Shown here one piece after another: positions 17,658 to 25,308 of a stretch of 64,000 bases of DNA. The stretch covers positions 489,990 to 553,989 of the forward strand of contig NZ_FPKU01000003.1 in NCBI RefSeq assembly GCF_900119845.1, read 5' to 3'. The position numbers and the translations under genes were made by a program. This DNA is from Devosia enhydra (lineage in GTDB: Bacteria; Pseudomonadota; Alphaproteobacteria; Rhizobiales; Devosiaceae). Position 1 is the stretch's first letter, and each line of letters opens with the position of its first letter. The notes under the pieces are model-generated. The model made no database searches. It was not told where the DNA came from and saw only the letters and a program-made list of their open reading frames with translations.

Positions 17658-18980
17658 TCAACGCGGGAAAAGCACCTCGACCTTCGTGCCCACTCCGGGG
17701 GTCGAGCGGATGGTGAGCACGCCCCGGTGGCGCGCCACGATGTGCTTGACGATGGCGAGCCCGAGCCCCGTGCCCTTCTTTTTCCGGCTCTGGTCGGCAT
17801 CCACCCGATAGAAGCGCTCGGTCAGCCGCGGCACGTGTTCGGCCGCGATGCCCGGCCCATGGTCCTCGACGCTGACCACGAGGTCGTAGCCGTGCCGCGT
17901 CGCCCTGCCGAGCACCAGCTCCACCCGCCCGCCATCGCCGCCATATTTGATGGCATTCTCGAGCAGGTTCTCGAACACTTCGTAGAGTTCGTCGCGGTCC
18001 CCCGTCACCGTCGCGGGCACGACTCCGATATCGAGCGCCACCGCAACTCCCGCCTGTTCCGCCTGGGTCTCCAGCCCGTCGCGCACATCGGCGAGAAGAC
18101 GTGCAAGATCGACGCTGTCGGTGGGCCGCATGTGCTGGCGCATCTCGATGCGCGAGAGCGACAGCAGGTCATCGATCAGCTTGGACATTCGGGTGGCCTG
18201 CTGGCGCATGATGCCGAGGAAGCGCTCGCGCGCCGCCGCATCCCTGGCGGCCGGCCCGAGCAGCGTATCGATGAAGCCCATCAGCGAGGTCAGCGGCGTG
18301 CGCAGCTCATGGCTGGCATTGGCGATGAAATCTGTGCGCAGCGCATCGATGCGCTTTTCGGGCGTCAGGTCGCGCAGGGTGATCACCAGCACCCCGGCCG
18401 GCACGCCCGAGCCCTCGGGCAGCGGCATCACCGACAGGGCGTACCAGGTCTCGTTGGGCACAGTGAGGTGGATTTCGGCGCTCGCCGGCGCCCCGGTCTC
18501 GCGCACGGCGGCAATCGCGGCGCCCAGCGCCGGCCATCGCAGCCCCAGGGCGATCTGGGTGCCCGGCGCCGCAACCCCGAATTGCTGGCCGGCCGCGCCG
18601 TTGCGATGCATGATCGTGCCGCGATGATCAACGAGCAGGCAGGGGTCGACCAGCGTATCGGCAAAGCGCGAAACGATGGCGAGCGCGGCCTGCCGGCCCT
18701 CGCTGCGCGACGTTCCCTCGACCACATCCTCGCTTCGGCGGGCCGGCACCGGCAGCGCCAGCACGAGGGCGCCCAGCAGCGCGACGGCAAGCATCGCCTC
18801 TCCCGCCCCGATCCGTCCCGCAACGACAAAACCCAGCGGCCCGAGCGCCGCGACCAGCAGCGCCGGCGCGCGCTGCCGAATGTGGTGCGCGAACCTTGCA
18901 GTGGCCCCGGCGTTCGTGTCTGTGGTCAATCGCACCTCGATGGCCCCCGCGCGCGCGACTTGCGTCGCGGGCGGCTCCAT
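17658..18980 (-). CDS. phoR: Phosphate regulon sensor histidine kinase PhoR
   Basis: About 440 residues. Two N-terminal membrane helices (PALLVAALGPLGFVVAG; AMLAVALLGALVLAL), a PAS-like domain (about 90-190, DPCLLVDHRGTIMHRNGAA), then the HisKA H-box FIANASHELRTPLTSL and the ATPase domain with ENLLENAIKYGG (N box), DHGPGIA (G1) and GTGLGLAIVKHI (G2). PhoR phosphorylates PhoB under phosphate limitation. The start is uncertain: ATG at 18980 avoids overlap with the divergent ppk2 start (19012); in-frame ATGs at 19013 and further upstream would overlap it. First gene of the pho cluster; no Pho box precedes it. Confidence 0.94.
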   Translation of the reverse strand: MEPPATQVARAGAIEVRLTTDTNAGATARFAHHIRQRAPALLVAALGPLGFVVAGRIGAGEAMLAVALLGALVLALPVPARRSEDVVEGTSRSEGRQAALAIVSRFADTLVDPCLLVDHRGTIMHRNGAAGQQFGVAAPGTQIALGLRWPALGAAIAAVRETGAPASAEIHLTVPNETWYALSVMPLPEGSGVPAGVLVITLRDLTPEKRIDALRTDFIANASHELRTPLTSLMGFIDTLLGPAARDAAARERFLGIMRQQATRMSKLIDDLLSLSRIEMRQHMRPTDSVDLARLLADVRDGLETQAEQAGVAVALDIGVVPATVTGDRDELYEVFENLLENAIKYGGDGGRVELVLGRATRHGYDLVVSVEDHGPGIAAEHVPRLTERFYRVDADQSRKKKGTGLGLAIVKHIVARHRGVLTIRSTPGVGTKVEVLFPR

Positions 18981-19011
18981 AGCACGTTTGGCGACCAACG
19001 GAGAGCCAGCC

Positions 19012-19863
19012 ATGAGCGATCTCGATTTCGATCTCGATGCCCCGGAACTGCCCCGCTCGATCAAGAAGGGCGCCATCACCTCGGGCGGCTATCCTTATGC
19101 GGCGGGCATGGAAAAGGAGGAATACGAGGCGGCGCTCTACCAGCTTCACCTGCAATTGGCCCTGCTTCAAAAGCACGAGATCGCCACCGGGCAGCGCACG
19201 GTCATCGTCTTTGAAGGGCGCGATGCGGCCGGCAAGGGCGGCGCCATCGCCACCTATGTCGAGCATTTGAACCCGCGCCTCACCTATCACGTCGCCCTGC
19301 CCAAGCCGAGCGACCGGGAGCGCACGCAATGGTATTTCCAGCGCTATGTCGACTGGTTGCCGGCGGCCGGCGAGACCGCCCTGTTCGACCGCTCCTGGTA
19401 CAACCGGGCCGGCGTCGAGCCGGTGATGGGGTTCTGCACCCCCGAGGAGACCGAGAAATTCCTCGCCGAGGCGCCACGTTTCGAGCAGATGCTGGTCAAT
19501 GACGGCATCAAGCTCTTCAAGTTCTGGCTCGCCATCGGCCGCGAGATGCAGATGAAGCGCTTCCATGACCGGCGGCACGACCCGCTCAAGCACTGGAAGC
19601 TCTCCCCGGTCGATCTCGAGGCGCTGGCGCGCTACGACGCCTACAGCGCCGCACGCACGCGGATGATCGAAACCACCCACACCCGCCACGCCCCCTGGAC
19701 GGTGATCCGCGCCAACGACAAGCGCCGGGCGCGGCTCAACCTCATCCGCACCGTGCTGCTCGGGCTCGACTACGAGGGCAAGGACCTCGCCGCCATCGGC
19801 GCCGTCGACCCCCTCATCGCCCTCCCCGGCCCTGCCTTCCTCGACCAGACCGACGGGTGCTGA
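19012..19863 (+). CDS. ppk2: Polyphosphate kinase 2
   Basis: 283 residues. PPK2 enzymes move phosphate between polyphosphate and nucleotides, usually making NDP or NTP from polyphosphate. Walker A GRDAAGKGG at 69-77, and the Walker B-like FDRSWYNRAGVE beginning near 125; the lid residues KPSDRERTQWYFQRY lie around 98-112. This is a one-domain (class I type) protein. ATG at 19012 follows GGAGAG. It is divergent from phoR with only about 30 bp between starts, linking polyphosphate use to the phosphate regulon. Nucleotide preference cannot be read from the sequence. Confidence 0.93.
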   Translation: MSDLDFDLDAPELPRSIKKGAITSGGYPYAAGMEKEEYEAALYQLHLQLALLQKHEIATGQRTVIVFEGRDAAGKGGAIATYVEHLNPRLTYHVALPKPSDRERTQWYFQRYVDWLPAAGETALFDRSWYNRAGVEPVMGFCTPEETEKFLAEAPRFEQMLVNDGIKLFKFWLAIGREMQMKRFHDRRHDPLKHWKLSPVDLEALARYDAYSAARTRMIETTHTRHAPWTVIRANDKRRARLNLIRTVLLGLDYEGKDLAAIGAVDPLIALPGPAFLDQTDGC

Positions 19864-19890
19864 AGTCTACAAAGACTTAATGTGTTGACA
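19863..19890. promoter_or_regulatory. Candidate operator/promoter of the PIN toxin-antitoxin operon
   Basis: Inverted repeat AAGTC (19863-19867), six-base spacer, GACTT (19874-19878), followed by a TTGACA hexamer (19885-19890) that could be a -35; the matching -10 is poor. It starts on the last base of the ppk2 stop codon. Such repeats before toxin-antitoxin operons often bind the antitoxin; here this is inference. Confidence 0.35.
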
Positions 19891-19945
19891 TGACAGCTTG
19901 CACCGCCGATGTTCAGTGCAGATTGTCTCGCGCCGGGAGGCCGCC

Positions 19946-20341
19946 ATGTCGAAATACACGCCCCTGACAGCGTTTCTCGCCAACGCCGCGCCGCGCCGGC
20001 TCAAGCTCACTTTTGCGGAGATCGAGCAGGTCCTGGGGTTCCCTCTGCCGTCGTCCAAACGATACCCGGCATGGTGGAGCAACAATCCCTCCAACAACGT
20101 GATGACGAAGGCCTGGCTCAAGGCGGGCTACCGCACCGAGCAGGTCGATGTCGCCAACGAAAACGTGGTGTTCTCTGCCGTATCGGCCAAGGCACCGGCG
20201 GCATCGGCTCCATCACAGGCAACATCCCCGCGCAGCGGCCGCAGCCCGCTTCATGGCTGCCTGAAGGGCACGACGATCGTCATGCCCGGCGTCGATCTGA
20301 CCAAGCCCGCCGATAGCGAATGGGGCAATGTCTATGACTAG
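19946..20341 (+). CDS. Putative antitoxin: DUF7662-like domain plus VapB-like C-terminal tail
   Basis: 131 residues. Residues 1-70 resemble a small domain found in many short bacterial proteins (LTFAEIEQVLGFPLPSS, then AWWSNN and AWLKAGYRTEQVDV at 56-69), called DUF7662 from memory. An Ala/Ser/Pro-rich linker (80-101) leads to a tail LHGCLKGTTIVMPGVDLTKP and SEWGN (102-127) that looks like the toxin-wrapping peptide of VapB/AbrB-type antitoxins. The last 14 nt overlap the PIN toxin gene downstream, the usual antitoxin-toxin order. GGGAGG precedes the ATG. I infer that the first domain binds DNA or another partner and the tail neutralises the toxin. No close family name is certain. Confidence 0.7.
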   Translation: MSKYTPLTAFLANAAPRRLKLTFAEIEQVLGFPLPSSKRYPAWWSNNPSNNVMTKAWLKAGYRTEQVDVANENVVFSAVSAKAPAASAPSQATSPRSGRSPLHGCLKGTTIVMPGVDLTKPADSEWGNVYD

Positions 20342-20747
20342 GCTGCTGCTCGACACCTGCGCGCTGATCTGGCTCGTCGAAGGCGAGCCGCTCTCCGAGC
20401 AGGCCCTGGCGGCAGTCGACCAGTCCTATGTCGAGGGTGTGCCCGTGATGGTCTCGCCGTTTTCGGCATGGGAACGCGGGATGCTGATCGCCAAGGGGCG
20501 GCTGGCCTCGCCAATCCCGCCCCTGGCCTGGTTCGAGCGACTGCTCGACCGGCCCGAGATCGGGCTGGCCGACCTCAGCCCGGCCATTCTGACGCAGGCG
20601 TCCTTCCTGCCGGGCAAGCCGCACAACGATCCGGCCGACCGGATCATGATCGCAACGGCACGAGAGTTGGATCTGACCCTCGTGACGCGCGACGACGCGA
20701 TCCTGAATTACGCAGCGCAAGGGCACGTCCGTGCCCTGCCCTGCTGA
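20328..20747 (+). CDS. PIN-domain toxin, VapC family
   Basis: 139 residues. VapC toxins are Mg-dependent ribonucleases. The acidic active-site set is present: D9 (LLLDTCALIW), E49 (FSAWERGMLIAKG), D104 (DPADRIMIATA) and D122/D123 (VTRDDAIL). It overlaps the antitoxin-like gene by 14 nt, so translation is coupled. A second in-frame ATG at 20334 is equally possible. It ends four bases before the convergent oxidoreductase gene. RNA target unknown. Confidence 0.88.
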   Translation: MSMTRLLLDTCALIWLVEGEPLSEQALAAVDQSYVEGVPVMVSPFSAWERGMLIAKGRLASPIPPLAWFERLLDRPEIGLADLSPAILTQASFLPGKPHNDPADRIMIATARELDLTLVTRDDAILNYAAQGHVRALPC

Positions 20748-20751
20748 TCCC

Positions 20752-22221
20752 TCAGCCCGCCACCTTCCGCACCGTCTCGGCCGCACCCACGGCGAAGAGG
20801 CTGTCGAGATGACGTGTGACCGTCTCGCGGAAGCCCTTGTGCTGCGGCAGCTCGGTGCCGAACACCTCCTCCAGCGCAAAGAGCCCGTCGGCGAGGCGCG
20901 TGGCGTCGCGGCCGGCGGCGTCGGCGATCGAACGGAGGCGCGCCGCATGGGGGTCGCGCACGTCGATGGGCGCGCCCTTTTCATCGATGCCGGTGACATA
21001 GCGCATCCAGCCGGCCACCCCGAGCGCGGCACGCGTCACGGGCAGGCCCTCGGCCAGCCGGTCGGCAATGGTGCCCAAAAGCCGCTGCGGCAGCTTCTGG
21101 GTGCCGTCCATGGCGATCTGCCAGGTGCGGTGCTTGAGCGCGGGATTGGCGAAGCGCTGCAGCAGCGCATCGCGATAGGCCTCGAGATCGGCGCGCGGCA
21201 TCGGCAGCGTCGCCATGACCTCTTCGGTCATCAACCCGTGGATCAGCCTTGCGATCCCCGGATCGGCGATGGCTTCGCTTACATGCTGATAGCCGGCGAG
21301 ATAGCCGAGATAAGCGATGCTCGAATGGCTGCCATTGAGCATTCTGAGCTTCATCAGCTCGAAGGGCTCGACATCCTCGACCAGCTGCGCCCCCACCGTC
21401 TCGAGGGCCGGACGCCCGAGCGGGAAATGGTCCTCGATCACCCATTGGGTGAAGGGTTCGGTGACGATCGGCCAGCCATCCTCGCGCCCGGTCAGCCCGG
21501 AAATCTCGGCCCGGTCGGCATCGGTCGTGGCCGGCACGATGCGGTCCACCATGGTCGAGGGACAGGCAAGCCCCGCCTCAAGCCAGTCGGCAAGCGCCGG
21601 ATCGCGCAGGCGGGCAAGAGCGATGAGAATGCGGCGCACCGTGCGGCCATTGGCCGGCAGGTTGTCGCAGCTCATCACGGTGAAGGGGGCGATACCCGCC
21701 GCCTTGCGCCGCGCCAGCGCCTCCACCAGCATGCCCGGCGCGCTCACCGGGTTGGCCGGATCGCCGAGGTCGTGGCGGATATCGGGATGGTTCTGGTCGA
21801 GCGCGCCGGTCGCCGGATCGTGGCAATAGCCCTTCTCGGTCACCGTGAGCGAGACGATGCGCGTCTGGGGATCGGCCATACGGGCCAGAAGCCCTTCGCG
21901 ATCGGCATTGGCGTCGATGACATCGAGCAGCGACCCGATGATGCGGCAGCGCGTGCCCGAGGCGTCGCGCACCGCGAGGGTATAGAGAAAATCCTGCGGG
22001 GCCAGCGCATCGCGGGTATCGGGGCGGCGCAGCGAGGCACCGATGATGCCCCAGCTCGGGTCCGCGCCCAGAAGGCTGTCGACATAGGCGGCCATATGGG
22101 CGCGGTGAAAGGCCCCGATGCCCAGATGCACGATGCCCGGCGTCACCGCGCTGCGCACATAGGCGGGACGCTCCACCGCGTTCGGCAGCCCGGCCAATGC
22201 GACCTCGGACAGTCTGGTCAT
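20752..22221 (-). CDS. Mannitol dehydrogenase family protein (fructuronate reductase / polyol dehydrogenase)
   Basis: 489 residues, NAD-dependent long-chain dehydrogenase. The N-terminal Rossmann part has GIVHLGIGAFHRAHMA (35-50); the catalytic part carries KLRMLNGSHSSIAYLG with the expected Lys, Asn and His. The family covers fructuronate reductase (UxuB), mannitol 2-dehydrogenase and tagaturonate reductase. The divergent KDG kinase 101 bp away favours a role in hexuronate breakdown (UxuB-like), but mannonate dehydratase is not nearby, so the substrate remains open. ATG at 22221 follows GAGAGAGGG; an earlier codon at 22239 lacks support. Confidence 0.88.
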   Translation of the reverse strand: MTRLSEVALAGLPNAVERPAYVRSAVTPGIVHLGIGAFHRAHMAAYVDSLLGADPSWGIIGASLRRPDTRDALAPQDFLYTLAVRDASGTRCRIIGSLLDVIDANADREGLLARMADPQTRIVSLTVTEKGYCHDPATGALDQNHPDIRHDLGDPANPVSAPGMLVEALARRKAAGIAPFTVMSCDNLPANGRTVRRILIALARLRDPALADWLEAGLACPSTMVDRIVPATTDADRAEISGLTGREDGWPIVTEPFTQWVIEDHFPLGRPALETVGAQLVEDVEPFELMKLRMLNGSHSSIAYLGYLAGYQHVSEAIADPGIARLIHGLMTEEVMATLPMPRADLEAYRDALLQRFANPALKHRTWQIAMDGTQKLPQRLLGTIADRLAEGLPVTRAALGVAGWMRYVTGIDEKGAPIDVRDPHAARLRSIADAAGRDATRLADGLFALEEVFGTELPQHKGFRETVTRHLDSLFAVGAAETVRKVAG

Positions 22222-22322
22222 ACCCTCTCTCCCGCTCAAAGAACCCGCGGCGCACCGGCCGCGACGATTGCCAGCGGGTTTATCGCCGTCCTATATCGCT
22301 GTCCACCTTCAGGAGGCAGAGC

Positions 22323-23231
22323 ATGACCAAGCGGCTGGTAAGCATCGGCGAGGCGATGATCGAGATGAGCGGCGGGGAAGACCGCAGCTACCGTCTCGGC
22401 TTTGCCGGCGATACCTTCAACACCGCCTGGTACATGAAGGCGCTGCTGCCCGAGGGCTGGCAGGTCGATTACGTCACGGCGCTGGGCGATGACCTCTACT
22501 CGGCCCAGATGCGCGCCTTCATGGATGGGGCGGGCATCGGCACCAGCCACATCCAGACCATTCCGGGGCGCCGGCCGGGCCTCTACATGATCCACCAGCA
22601 GGATGGGGATCGCCATTTCACCTATTGGCGCGGCCAGGCCGCCGCCCGCATGATGGCCGAGGACCGCTCGGCGCTCGAGGCGGCGCTGGCCGGGGCCGAC
22701 ATGGTCTATTTCTCCGGCATCACGCTGGCCATTCTCCACCCGCGCGCCCGCGGCCGGCTGATGAAGGCGATCGTCGCGGCCCGCGATGCCGGCGCCCGCG
22801 TCGCCTTCGACCCCAATGTGCGCCCCGCGCTCTGGACCTCGCAGGCCATCATGGCCTCGACGCTGACCGCCGCCGCGACCATCGCGGACGTGGTGCTGCC
22901 CACCCATTCGGACGAAAAGCCGATCTTCGGGGACGCCGATCCCGAGGCCACGGCGCAACGCTATCGCGACATCGGGGTCGATGAAGTCGTGGTCAAGAAC
23001 GGGGCGGAGCCCGCGTTGGTCGTTGGCGGAGGCAGTTCGGTGCTCGTCCCGGCGACGCGGCCCGAGCGCATCGTCGACGCGACGGCGGCGGGGGATTCCT
23101 TCAACGCCGCCTATCTCTCGGCGCGCATTGCGGGCGCGAGCCCCGAGGATGCGGCGAGGGCCGCCCATCGGGTCGCCGGCATCGTCATCGGCCACAAGGG
23201 CGCGCTGATCGACCCCGAGCTCGTCCGCTGA
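22323..23231 (+). CDS. kdgK: 2-keto-3-deoxygluconate kinase (PfkB family)
   Basis: 302 residues. PfkB-fold sugar kinase: N-terminal SIGEAMIEMSG, sugar-site GFAGDTFNTAWYM, and the catalytic/anion-hole stretch DATAAGDSFNAAYL near 258-271 with base D264. The GFAGDTFNTA motif and the tyrosine-rich region (RPGLYMI) fit KDG kinases, which feed hexuronates into the Entner-Doudoroff route as KDPG. AGGAGG sits eight bases before the ATG. Divergent from the mannitol/fructuronate dehydrogenase, probably sharing regulation. A different PfkB substrate cannot be excluded. Confidence 0.85.
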   Translation: MTKRLVSIGEAMIEMSGGEDRSYRLGFAGDTFNTAWYMKALLPEGWQVDYVTALGDDLYSAQMRAFMDGAGIGTSHIQTIPGRRPGLYMIHQQDGDRHFTYWRGQAAARMMAEDRSALEAALAGADMVYFSGITLAILHPRARGRLMKAIVAARDAGARVAFDPNVRPALWTSQAIMASTLTAAATIADVVLPTHSDEKPIFGDADPEATAQRYRDIGVDEVVVKNGAEPALVVGGGSSVLVPATRPERIVDATAAGDSFNAAYLSARIAGASPEDAARAAHRVAGIVIGHKGALIDPELVR

Positions 23232-23235
23232 GCCC

Positions 23236-23415
23236 TCAGTCGGGCCGCTCGGCGTCTTCTTTGGCGTAGTCGGCGCGCGTCGCCGCTTCGGTCACGGCCT
23301 TTTCGCGCGGGGTGGCATGGGCCGAGCGGCGCATGCCGAAGGCCATGGCAAGCCCGAGGATGATGGCCCCGCCGAGCACGGCGAAAAGCCAGAAATAGGG
23401 TCCGAGAAAATCCAT
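23236..23415 (-). CDS. Small single-pass membrane protein, unknown function
   Basis: 59 residues. One hydrophobic helix (FWLFAVLGGAIILGLAMAFGM, roughly 8-28) followed by a charged tail rich in Ala, Glu and Asp (REKAVTEAATRADYAKEDAE). AAAGGAGACTGACG precedes the ATG at 23415, a good ribosome site, which is why it is called; a longer in-frame start at 23475 has none. It lies 26 nt downstream of the SDR gene on the same strand, probably in one transcript, and ends four bases from the kdgK stop. I do not recognise a family. Confidence 0.75.
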   Translation of the reverse strand: MDFLGPYFWLFAVLGGAIILGLAMAFGMRRSAHATPREKAVTEAATRADYAKEDAERPD

Positions 23416-23441
23416 CGTCAGTCTCCTTTGTGCCGCGCGCG

Positions 23442-24221
23442 TCAGACGAGCAGCGATTGCGCTCCGTCGATCCACACCGGCGTCCCGGTGATGTGCTTGG
23501 CGCGATCCGAGACGAGGAAGGCGACGAGGTCCGCCACATCCTCCGAAGCGCCGGGCTTGCCCTTGGTCAGCGGAATGTCGCCTTCAGGGAATTCGGCCGG
23601 AACCTCGGCATCCTCGGTGTTGCGCCGCTCGGTGTTCTCGTCGATCTCGCTCTCGATCGCCCCGGGGCACACCACGTTCACCCGGATGCGGTGCTCGGCC
23701 AGCTCGAGGGCCAGCATCTGGCCCAGCGCCAGTTGACCGGCCTTGGTGGTCGAATAGGCGCTCGCGCCGGCCGTCGTGAACGTGCGCGTGCCGTTGATCG
23801 ATGAGGTGATGACGATCGCCCCGCCATTGGCCTTCATCAGCGGCACGGCGTAGTGGATCGAAAGATAGGTCCCGCGCAGATTGACCGCGATGGTCTTGTC
23901 CCATTCCTCTGGCTTGAGCTCCTCGATGGGCGCCCAGACCCCGTTGACCCCGGCATTGGCAAAGAGGATGTCGAGCCGGCCGAAGCGCTCCCGCACCTTC
24001 GAAAACAGCGCCTTCATGGCTTTGTCGTCGGAGATGTCGCAATCTGCGATCATCGCCAGGCGGCCCATGGCCTCGATCCCGGCGGCAACCGTTTCGAGCT
24101 CGTCGCGGCTGCGGCTGACGAGAACGACGTCGGCGCCCTCCTCCGCCAGCTTCAGCGCCGTGGCTTCGCCGAGGCCCGAGCCTGCGCCCGTCACCATCGC
24201 GATCCTGCCTTCGAGCTCCAT
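23442..24221 (-). CDS. SDR family NAD(P)-dependent oxidoreductase
   Basis: 259 residues, classical short-chain dehydrogenase. Cofactor motif TGAGSGLG (about 11-18), NAG motif ANAGVNG, catalytic Ser in VITSSINGTRTF, and YxxxK as YSTTK, then PG motif VCPGAIESEID. The substrate is unknown; the loop after PG is long and acidic (NTERRNTEDAEVPAEF). The ATG at 24221 has GGAGG upstream. Divergent from the VOC gene with a 169-bp gap; a small membrane-protein gene follows. Confidence 0.9.
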   Translation of the reverse strand: MELEGRIAMVTGAGSGLGEATALKLAEEGADVVLVSRSRDELETVAAGIEAMGRLAMIADCDISDDKAMKALFSKVRERFGRLDILFANAGVNGVWAPIEELKPEEWDKTIAVNLRGTYLSIHYAVPLMKANGGAIVITSSINGTRTFTTAGASAYSTTKAGQLALGQMLALELAEHRIRVNVVCPGAIESEIDENTERRNTEDAEVPAEFPEGDIPLTKGKPGASEDVADLVAFLVSDRAKHITGTPVWIDGAQSLLV

Positions 24222-24390
24222 GCCATGCCTCCTTGCAGTCTTTTTGCCGTGCAAGGGGAATGATGGCCGGGCTGGCAAGTTCCGGCCGGGGTCATGAAAT
24301 AACGAACGCAGCGGTCGGTCCGTTGCCGATGGTCGAACGACCGTTTGCCACTTACATGGCTGTCAGTTCCAGTCCCACCCGGAGGGTGCC

Positions 24391-25308
24391 ATGTTCGCCG
24401 TCGAATCGCAGGCTGCCGTGCGCAGCGCGCCCATCCTGCCTGTCACCACCACGCTCGGTCCGGTGCGTATCGGCATCACCGACACCGATCGCGCCTTGGC
24501 AATCTGGCGCGATGTCGTCGGCCTCGATGTGCTGGCAGAGACCGCCGACACCCTCTCGCTCGGGATCGGCGAGGCCGTGCTCATCGAGCTCGTGCGCGAT
24601 GCGGTCCGGCCCGTGGTGCCCAACACCACCGGGCTCTACCACGTCGCCATCCACGTGCCGACCCGGCGCGATCTTGCCGCCATGGCCGCCCGGGCGCTCG
24701 AGCGCCGCGTGCGGATTTCGCCCACCGACCACCTCGTCAGCGAGGCGATCTATCTCTGGGATGCCGATGGCAACGGCATCGAGATCACCTTCGAAACCCC
24801 GTGGCGCGGCAGGCCCGGCGGCCCCGAGGAAGGCGCCTATGCCATCGCCACCGATGGTCGCCCGCATTCGGGTCGCGAGCCCATCGACCTGCGCGGGCTT
24901 CTGGCCGAACTGGGCCAGGGCCCCATCCCGTCGCGCATGCCGCAGGGCACGCGCATCGGGCATGTGCATGTGCATGTCACCGATCTTTACGCCGCCCTGC
25001 GCTTTTATCGCGACGGGCTGGGCTTTGGCGGGCTCTTCATCATGGCCGAGTGGGGCATGGGCGATGTGACGCTCGACTACATGCCGCACGCCATCGCCTT
25101 CAACATCTGGGCCGGGCCCAATGCCCGCCCGGCACCCGCGGGCGCGGCAGGCCTCAGGCACTTCACCATCGTTGTGCCCGATGCCGAAACGCTCGCAGCC
25201 ATGCGCGACCGGCTCTCGGCCATCGGGGTCACGGTCACGCCCATCGATGGCGGCTTCGAAGCGCGCGATCCGGCGCAGAACCGCGTCAGATTGGTGGCGA
25301 GAGCATAG
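24391..25308 (+). CDS. VOC family protein, two-domain extradiol dioxygenase/glyoxalase-like
   Basis: 305 residues with two vicinal-oxygen-chelate domains (about 22-135 and 190-300). The first has VRIGITDTDRALAIWRDVVGL and YHVAIHVPTRRDL; the second GHVHVHVTDLYAALRFYRDGL and LRHFTIVVPD. This fits the CatE-like catechol 2,3-dioxygenase group of Bacillus and relatives, with candidate metal ligands in the HVHVHV and LRHF segments. The reaction is not certain. GGAGGG precedes the ATG. Its last 23 bases overlap the convergent threonine aldolase gene. Confidence 0.82.
   Translation: MFAVESQAAVRSAPILPVTTTLGPVRIGITDTDRALAIWRDVVGLDVLAETADTLSLGIGEAVLIELVRDAVRPVVPNTTGLYHVAIHVPTRRDLAAMAARALERRVRISPTDHLVSEAIYLWDADGNGIEITFETPWRGRPGGPEEGAYAIATDGRPHSGREPIDLRGLLAELGQGPIPSRMPQGTRIGHVHVHVTDLYAALRFYRDGLGFGGLFIMAEWGMGDVTLDYMPHAIAFNIWAGPNARPAPAGAAGLRHFTIVVPDAETLAAMRDRLSAIGVTVTPIDGGFEARDPAQNRVRLVARA

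Noticed and set aside
19885-19913. TTGACA as a confident sigma-70 promoter for the toxin module
   Set aside because: The hexamer is good but no acceptable -10 follows at 16-18 bp, so it is listed only as a weak candidate.
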